From contig NZ_JAMJWG010000022.1 in the NCBI RefSeq assembly GCF_024435355.1, positions 108,377 to 172,376 of the forward strand: DNA of 64,000 nucleotides, read 5' to 3'. Below are positions 59,518 through 64,000 of this stretch, piece by piece. The DNA comes from Streptomyces odontomachi (lineage in GTDB: Bacteria; Actinomycetota; Actinomycetes; Streptomycetales; Streptomycetaceae). Under the pieces are notes generated by a model, which saw only the letters and a program-made list of their open reading frames with translations, had not been told where the DNA came from and made no database searches. Position 1 is the stretch's first letter; every line of letters starts with the position of its first letter. The position numbers and the translations under genes were made by a program.

Positions 59518-60123
59518 TCATCGGGTGCGGTTCAGGCTCTGCAACGCGGCCTTCAGCAGGGTGCCCACCTGGGGGGTGGCTCCGTCCGCCTCGGCCTGGG
59601 GGGCGATGGCGGCGACCGCCTCATCTGCTTCGCGGGGGGCGTAACCGAGGCCGATGAGAGCGGTGTGCACTTGCTCACGCCAGCCGGTGGCGGCCGCGGC
59701 GGGGCCGGCCGGCGCTCCGACCGGCGCGCCAAGGCGGTCCTTGAGTTCCAGCAGGAGTTTCTGCGCACCCTTCTTGCCGATGCCGGGCACCGCGGTCAGG
59801 GCCTTTTCGTCGGCGGTCGCGACGGCTCTGCGCAGCGTGTCGGGGCGGTGCACGGCGAGCATCGCCTGGGCGAGGCGCGGGCCCACTCCGCTCGCGGTCT
59901 GGAGCAGCTCGAAGACCTGGCGCTCGTCGTCGTCGGCGAAGCCGTACAGGGTGAGCGAGTCCTCGCGGACGACCAGGGAGGTGGCGAGCCTGGCCGGGCT
60001 GCCGACGCGCAGCGTGGAGAGGGTGTCCGGGGTGCACTGGACGGCGATGCCGACGCCGCCGACCTCGATCACCGCGGTGTCGGGGGCGAGGGCGGCGACG
60101 GGGCCGCTGACGAAGGCGATCAT
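59518..60123 (-). CDS. ruvA: Holliday junction DNA helicase subunit RuvA
   Basis: Binds four-way junctions and loads RuvB. 201 aa. OB fold starting MIAFVSGPVAALAPDTAVIEVGGVG, tandem HhH motifs (LLQTASGVGPRLAQAML, LTAVPGIGKKGAQKLLLELKDRL), and a C-terminal UBA-like RuvB-binding domain (ALIGLGYAPREADEAV). The ATG (60121-60123) overlaps the ruvC stop by ATGA. Confidence 0.97.
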   Translation of the reverse strand: MIAFVSGPVAALAPDTAVIEVGGVGIAVQCTPDTLSTLRVGSPARLATSLVVREDSLTLYGFADDDERQVFELLQTASGVGPRLAQAMLAVHRPDTLRRAVATADEKALTAVPGIGKKGAQKLLLELKDRLGAPVGAPAGPAAAATGWREQVHTALIGLGYAPREADEAVAAIAPQAEADGATPQVGTLLKAALQSLNRTR

Positions 60124-60746
60124 TCCGGGGCCTTTCGTGGGGTCGCGGCCGGCGGCGCGGCCGGGGCCCGGTCCGAGGCGGGCGCGGATGTCCGCGCGGC
60201 GGGGCGTGATGCGCCCGGTGTGGCCGGGAGTCCGGCACGGGCGCGGGCGTGCGCCTGCTGGAGGCGGTTCATGGCGGGGGCCCGCCAGATGTGGCAGATG
60301 GCGAGCGCGAGCGCGTCGGCGGCGTCGGCCGGTTTGGGGGGCGCCGCGAGCCTCAGCAGACGGGTCACCATGGCGGTGACCTGGGCTTTGTCGGCGCGTC
60401 CACTGCCGGTGACAGCGGCCTTGACCTCGCTCGGGGTGTGCAGGGCCACCGGCAGTCCGCGACGCGCGGCGCACAGTACGGCCACGGCGCTGGCCTGGGC
60501 GGTGCCCATGACCGTGCGGACGTTGTGCTGGCTGAAGACGCGTTCCACGGCGACGTACTCGGGGCGGTGCTCGTCGAGCCACTGTTCGAGGCCCTGCTCG
60601 ATGGCGACCAGGCGGTGGCCTATCTCGGCGTCCGCAGGGGTGCGGACGACGCCGACGCCGACCATGGTGAGCTGCCGGCCCGCGACACCGTCGACCACCC
60701 CGACGCCGCAGCGGGTCAATCCCGGGTCCACGCCCAGTACCCGCAT
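60120..60746 (-). CDS. ruvC: Holliday junction resolvase RuvC
   Basis: Cuts Holliday junctions symmetrically. 208 aa; the core ends near 165 and the rest is an Ala/Pro/Arg tail. Catalytic acidic residues lie in RVLGVDPGLTRCG (D7), AVERVFSQHNVRTVMG, and the C-terminal AADALALAICH motif. First gene of ruvCAB, downstream of yebC with a 302-bp gap. Confidence 0.96.
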   Translation of the reverse strand: MRVLGVDPGLTRCGVGVVDGVAGRQLTMVGVGVVRTPADAEIGHRLVAIEQGLEQWLDEHRPEYVAVERVFSQHNVRTVMGTAQASAVAVLCAARRGLPVALHTPSEVKAAVTGSGRADKAQVTAMVTRLLRLAAPPKPADAADALALAICHIWRAPAMNRLQQAHARARAGLPATPGASRPAARTSAPASDRAPAAPPAATPRKAPE

Positions 60747-61048
60747 GGGCCCTCCCCTCGGCTCACCGGTCCCCCGGTCCGTGACGTACGCGTTGGCGCT
60801 CTGGCCCTCGAACCGTATCGGCCCCCACTGACAACGCGGTCAGACGGCACGCGCCGAGTCGGCCTGCGGCCGAGGAGCCCGGGGCCCTGGCGCCGCCGCG
60901 ACTGCGGTATCGAGGACACCGGCGGGCGTACGAGGCACCCGGGAAAGGGCGCGGGGCACGGGGCAGGGGGTTCCGGCGCCTCGCGAGCGACCGACCCGCC
61001 CGAGTCCCCGTGCCCCGAAGGAGCGCCCTCCGGGCGCCCCAAGGGGCG
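60747..61048. other. Intergenic region between yebC and ruvC
   Basis: 302 bp with no gene. A short GCGCCC-TCC-GGGCGC hairpin (61023-61037) sits 12 bp after the yebC stop and may terminate it; there is no strong T-run. The ruvCAB promoter should lie in the left half; I could not assign hexamers. Confidence 0.5.
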
Positions 61049-61801
61049 TCAGGCGCCGACCTTCTCCATGATCTCGTCGGTGACGTCGAAGTTGGCGAAG
61101 ACGTTCTGCACGTCGTCGCTGTCCTCCAGCGCGTCGATCAACTTGAAGATCTTCTTCGCGCCCTCTTCGTCGAGCTCGATCTGCATGGTGGGCACGAAGT
61201 TGGCCTCGGCCGAGTCGTAGTCGATGCCGGCGCCCTGCAACGCGCTACGGACGGCCACCAGGTCGGAGGCCTCGCTGAGGACCTCGAAGGACTCGCCCAG
61301 GTCGTTGACCTCCTCGGCGCCCGCGTCGAGCACGGCGGTGAGCACGTCGTCCTCGGTCAGCTCGCCCTTGGGGACGATCACGACGCCCTTGCGGTTGAAG
61401 AGGTAGGCCACGGAGCCGGGGTCGGCCATCGAGCCGCCGTTGCGGGTCATGGCGACGCGCACGTCGGAGGCCGCGCGGTTGCGGTTGTCGGTGAGGCACT
61501 CGATGAGCACCGCGACACCGTTCGGACCGTAGCCCTCGTACATGATCGTCTCGTACTCGGCGCCGCCGGCCTCCAGGCCGGCGCCGCGCTTGACCGCGGA
61601 GTCGATGTTCTTGTTCGGGACCGACTGCTTCTTGGCCTTCTGGATGGCGTCGTACAGCGTCGGGTTGCCGTCCGGGTCGGCGCCTCCGAGCCGCGCGGCG
61701 ACCTCGATGTTCTTGATGAGCTTCGCGAAGAGCTTGCCGCGCTTGGCGTCGATCACGGCCTTCTTGTGCTTCGTCGTGGCCCATTTAGAGTGGCCGGACA
61801 T
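61049..61801 (-). CDS. YebC/PmpR-family DNA-binding protein
   Basis: 250 aa. The N-terminal MSGHSKWATTKHKKAVIDAKRGKLF is the family signature, then a three-domain body (PNKNIDSAVKRGAG, EGYGPNGVAVLIECLTDNRNR). Described in other bacteria as a transcription regulator and, more recently, as a factor easing ribosome stalling at polyproline; both come from literature memory. Upstream of ruvCAB, as in most bacteria. Confidence 0.95.
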   Translation of the reverse strand: MSGHSKWATTKHKKAVIDAKRGKLFAKLIKNIEVAARLGGADPDGNPTLYDAIQKAKKQSVPNKNIDSAVKRGAGLEAGGAEYETIMYEGYGPNGVAVLIECLTDNRNRAASDVRVAMTRNGGSMADPGSVAYLFNRKGVVIVPKGELTEDDVLTAVLDAGAEEVNDLGESFEVLSEASDLVAVRSALQGAGIDYDSAEANFVPTMQIELDEEGAKKIFKLIDALEDSDDVQNVFANFDVTDEIMEKVGA

Positions 61802-61849
61802 CTGCCTGTCTCCTTCGCCTCACCCATCTGTTCACCAACGCCAGAGATC

Positions 61850-62458
61850 CTACAAGGACCGGGTGGCCCCCTGGTCACGCACCATCTCAACGAAGAGGGC
61901 GTGCATGCGATGGTCGCCGGTCAGTTCGGGGTGAAAGGACGTGGCCAGCGCACTGCCCTGGCGTACGGCGACGATGTGTCCGTCGTGTTCGGCCAGTACC
62001 TCGGCGGCTGCACCGACCGACTCCACCCAGGGTGCCCGGATGAAAACGCCCTCCACAGGAGCGCCTTCGACACCGCTGACGTGGACCGCCGCCTCGAAGG
62101 ACTCGTTCTGCCGGCCGAAGGCGTTGCGGCGCACGATCATGTCGATGCCGCCGATGGTCTCCTGGCCCGAGCGGGGGTCGAGGATCTTGTCCGCGAGCAT
62201 GATCATGCCGGCGCAGGTGCCGTACACCGGCAGACCCGCGCGCACGTGGCCACGCAACGGCTCCATCAGGCCGAAGAGCACGGCCAGCTTGGAGATGGTG
62301 GTGGACTCTCCGCCGGGGATGACGAGTCCGTCGACCTCGGCGAGCTCGTCGGGGCGACGCACCGGCCGGACCACGGCGCCCGCCGCGACCAGCGCGGCCT
62401 GATGCTCCCGTGTGTCGCCCTGGAGGGCCAGGATGCCTATGACAGGTGCGGTACTCAT
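61850..62458 (-). CDS. pdxT: Pyridoxal 5'-phosphate synthase glutaminase subunit PdxT
   Basis: Releases ammonia from glutamine for PdxS. 202 aa. Triad: C82 in VYGTCAGMIML, H176 and E178 in ATSFHPELT; GGESTT (49-54) is the oxyanion and binding loop. The ATG ending at 62458 (MSTAPVIGILALQGD) is clear from the family N-terminus; longer frames are not. It is 208 bp downstream of pdxS. Confidence 0.97.
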   Translation of the reverse strand: MSTAPVIGILALQGDTREHQAALVAAGAVVRPVRRPDELAEVDGLVIPGGESTTISKLAVLFGLMEPLRGHVRAGLPVYGTCAGMIMLADKILDPRSGQETIGGIDMIVRRNAFGRQNESFEAAVHVSGVEGAPVEGVFIRAPWVESVGAAAEVLAEHDGHIVAVRQGSALATSFHPELTGDHRMHALFVEMVRDQGATRSL

Positions 62459-62666
62459 CGGTGGTGTGACCTGTGCCTTATGAGGAGTGCGATGCGTTGG
62501 TGGGGAGGTGTGTTGGGGTGCTGATGGGTCTGAGAGGGCTTGGTGGGGCGCGGTACCGGACCGCCCGTGGGAGGCCCCGCGTCCGCCCGGCCGGTGCTGT
62601 CGGCTGCCGGCCGGACGGGTGCGCGGCATGGCGTCTACGGGCGACTTCGGGCAACCCCGGCCCGGG

Positions 62667-63599
62667 TCACCAGCCCCGGTTGGCGTAGCGCTCGGTCTCG
62701 GGGAGGGTGTCGCAGTTGATGCCGACCATGGCCTCGCCCAGGTTCCGGGACGCGTCGGCGATGATCTTGGGGTCGTCGAAGAAGGTGGTCGCCTTCACGA
62801 TGGCTGCGGCGCGCCGGGCCGGGTCGCCCGACTTGAAGATGCCGGAGCCGACGAAGACGCCCTCGGCGCCCAGCTGGCGCATCAGTGCGGCGTCCGCGGG
62901 CGTCGCGACACCGCCGGCCGAGAAGAGCACCACGGGCAGCTTGCCGAGCACGGCGACCTCCTTGACGAGCTCGTACGGCGCGCGCAGCTCCTTCGCCGCG
63001 GCGTACAGCTCATGGTCGTCGAAGGCGCGCAGCCGGCCGATCTCGTTCTTGATCTGGCGCAGGTGGCGCACCGCCTCGACGACGTTGCCGGTGCCGGCCT
63101 CGCCCTTGGAGCGGATCATGGCCGCGCCCTCGGCGATGCGGCGCAGCGCCTCCCCGAGGTTGGTGGCGCCGCACACGAAGGGGGTGGTGAAGCCCCACTT
63201 GTCGGAGTGGTTGACCTCGTCGGCCGGGGTGAGGACCTCGGACTCGTCGATGTAGTCGACGCCGAGGGCCTGGAGGACCTGGGCCTCGACGAAGTGGCCG
63301 ATGCGGGACTTGGCCATGACCGGGATGGAGACGGCGTTGATGATGCCCTCGATCATGTCCGGGTCGGACATCCGGGCCACGCCGCCGTCCTTGCGGATGT
63401 CAGCCGGGACGCGCTCCAAGGCCATGACGGCCACGGCGCCCGCGTCTTCGGCGATCTTCGCCTGCTCCGGCGTGACGACGTCCATGATGACGCCGCCCTT
63501 GAGCATCTCGGCCATACCGCGCTTGACGCGCGCGGTGCCGGTCTCGGGGGTCGCGGAGTCGGTGCCGGACTGGGCGGAGCTGGGAAGCGTGCTGGACAC
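62667..63599 (-). CDS. pdxS: Pyridoxal 5'-phosphate synthase subunit PdxS
   Basis: Dodecameric synthase making PLP from ribose 5-phosphate, glyceraldehyde 3-phosphate and ammonia. 310 aa. RVKRGMAEMLKGGVIMDV, the Schiff-base Lys K97 in PVMAKSRIGHF, and the second active-site Lys region in MIRSKGEAGTGNVVEAVRH are all present. The first 22 residues are a variable Ser/Thr extension. Two inverted-repeat arms and a nested hairpin lie upstream and may be regulatory. Confidence 0.97.
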   Translation of the reverse strand: MSSTLPSSAQSGTDSATPETGTARVKRGMAEMLKGGVIMDVVTPEQAKIAEDAGAVAVMALERVPADIRKDGGVARMSDPDMIEGIINAVSIPVMAKSRIGHFVEAQVLQALGVDYIDESEVLTPADEVNHSDKWGFTTPFVCGATNLGEALRRIAEGAAMIRSKGEAGTGNVVEAVRHLRQIKNEIGRLRAFDDHELYAAAKELRAPYELVKEVAVLGKLPVVLFSAGGVATPADAALMRQLGAEGVFVGSGIFKSGDPARRAAAIVKATTFFDDPKIIADASRNLGEAMVGINCDTLPETERYANRGW

Positions 63600-63658
63600 G
63601 GAGCAACCTCACTTGGTGAAGGCGATTTCTGCGACACCGAGCGTGCGGCGGACAAGGT

Positions 63659-63777
63659 GGCCACTACAAGGGCCAATGGGAAGCCGGTGGATCGTTTTCG
63701 CGCCGGCCCGCCGGAAGCCCCGTGATCGGCAGACACGGCGCGTGACCGCAGGGCCCAGGGTCGCCTTGTAGTGGTCC
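63659..63777. promoter_or_regulatory. Inverted pair of TTGTAGTGG-type sites upstream of pdxS
   Basis: GGCCACTACAAGG (63659-63671) and CCTTGTAGTGGTCC (63764-63777) are inverted copies with one mismatch, 105 bp apart. One is 60 bp upstream of the pdxS start. The core AGTGG recalls sites of MocR/PdxR regulators that control pdxST in other actinobacteria, but I cannot confirm the motif, and no regulator gene is visible here. Confidence 0.5.
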
Positions 63778-63825
63778 GGCGAGCCCGGAAGCGAGCAGGC
63801 TCCCAAGGCGGACGCCCGGCGAGGC

Positions 63826-63905
63826 GCCGAAGCGCCCGCAACGGGGGTCCCCCCTGTTCGAGCGAAGCCGAGAGCTTGGGGGAGGAGTCACGTGGGCGCT
63901 TCGGC
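63826..63905. repeat. Nested 80-bp inverted repeat
   Basis: Outer arms GCCGAAGCGCCC (63826-63837) and GGGCGCTTCGGC (63894-63905) are perfect 12-bp complements. Inside, 63848-63882 reads CCCCCCTGTTCGAGCGAAGC then CGAGAGCTTGGGGGA, itself able to fold. The inner sequence is a frequent Streptomyces intergenic element as I recall. It probably terminates a gene beyond the right edge or is a dispersed repeat. Confidence 0.65.
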
Positions 63906-64000
63906 AACGCGGCCGGGGGTACCTCCCACGCCCTTCAGGCAGTTGGGGAGTGCGTGCCAGACGACGCGACGCCGCGGGCATGTGTCCGACACCCCTAGGT

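Larger units (their letters stand above)
63600..64000. other. Region upstream of pdxS to the right edge
   Basis: 401 bp with no convincing gene; the short Arg-rich frames are GC artefacts. It contains the inverted repeat arms at 63659-63672 and 63764-63777, and the nested hairpin at 63826-63905. The pdxS promoter must lie here. Confidence 0.6.

Noticed and set aside
62459..62666. Extra small gene between pdxS and pdxT
   Set aside because: The in-frame extension of pdxT is Pro/Arg/His-rich and lacks conservation features; treated as non-coding leader.

Overview
The window is about 72% GC by eye, uses GTG and TTG starts freely, and carries bldD, sIHF, a Cys-free S4 and an ATPase-motif-less PriA. 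Together these point to a Streptomyces chromosome, in the core arm-proximal block that in S. coelicolor runs from roughly SCO1464 to SCO1523 (gene order recalled, not searched). Nearly everything lies on the minus strand, so the text below follows transcription from right to left where that matters.

Layout, left to right. 1-7.9 kb: a partial SorC-type regulator, rpe, a 154-bp tandem repeat tract, rsmB, fmt, a small HTH protein (+), an octamer tandem repeat, and priA. 8-22.8 kb: metK, coaBC, rpoZ, gmk and mihF, then the pyrimidine operon pyrR-pyrB-pyrC-(small ORF)-carA-carB-pyrD-pyrF, headed by a PyrR-binding RNA element. 23-29.3 kb: bldD (+) with two BldD operators, then nusB, efp and an M24 peptidase homologue with altered metal ligands, then a probably accessory trio: an MFS exporter, a divergent CGNR-type regulator, and a proline-rich P-loop protein. 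29.8-35.8 kb: mltG-aroE-aroC-aroK-aroB, which supplies chorismate. 35.9-45.5 kb: ruvX, alaS, two small envelope-type proteins, rpsD with a long structured leader, rarA, a VKOR-like protein, hisS and an MBL hydrolase. 45.7-47.9 kb (+): a membrane-anchored cyclophilin and a DUF349 coiled-coil protein. 48.1-51.0 kb: a three-gene module (Ser/Thr kinase, EACC1-like adaptor, caspase-like protease) directly behind relA. 51.0-63.6 kb: relA, apt, secF, secD, yajC, ruvB, ruvA, ruvC, yebC, pdxT and pdxS, with structured intergenic DNA upstream of pdxS.

The most interesting locus is 48077-50977. Kinase, EACC1 and caspase genes overlap (ATGA, then 17 bp), read in the same direction as relA, and begin 23 bp after the relA stop codon. 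Families of this type are predicted to form actinobacterial conflict or cell-suicide systems. Here the module sits between two normally stable core genes, where it could be read from the stringent-response gene. Other points: a PyrR RNA hairpin that includes the pyrR Shine-Dalgarno, an apparently decayed gene between pyrC and carA, several intergenic repeat families, and a degenerate M24 peptidase.

No tRNA, rRNA, CRISPR array, transposase or integrase was seen.
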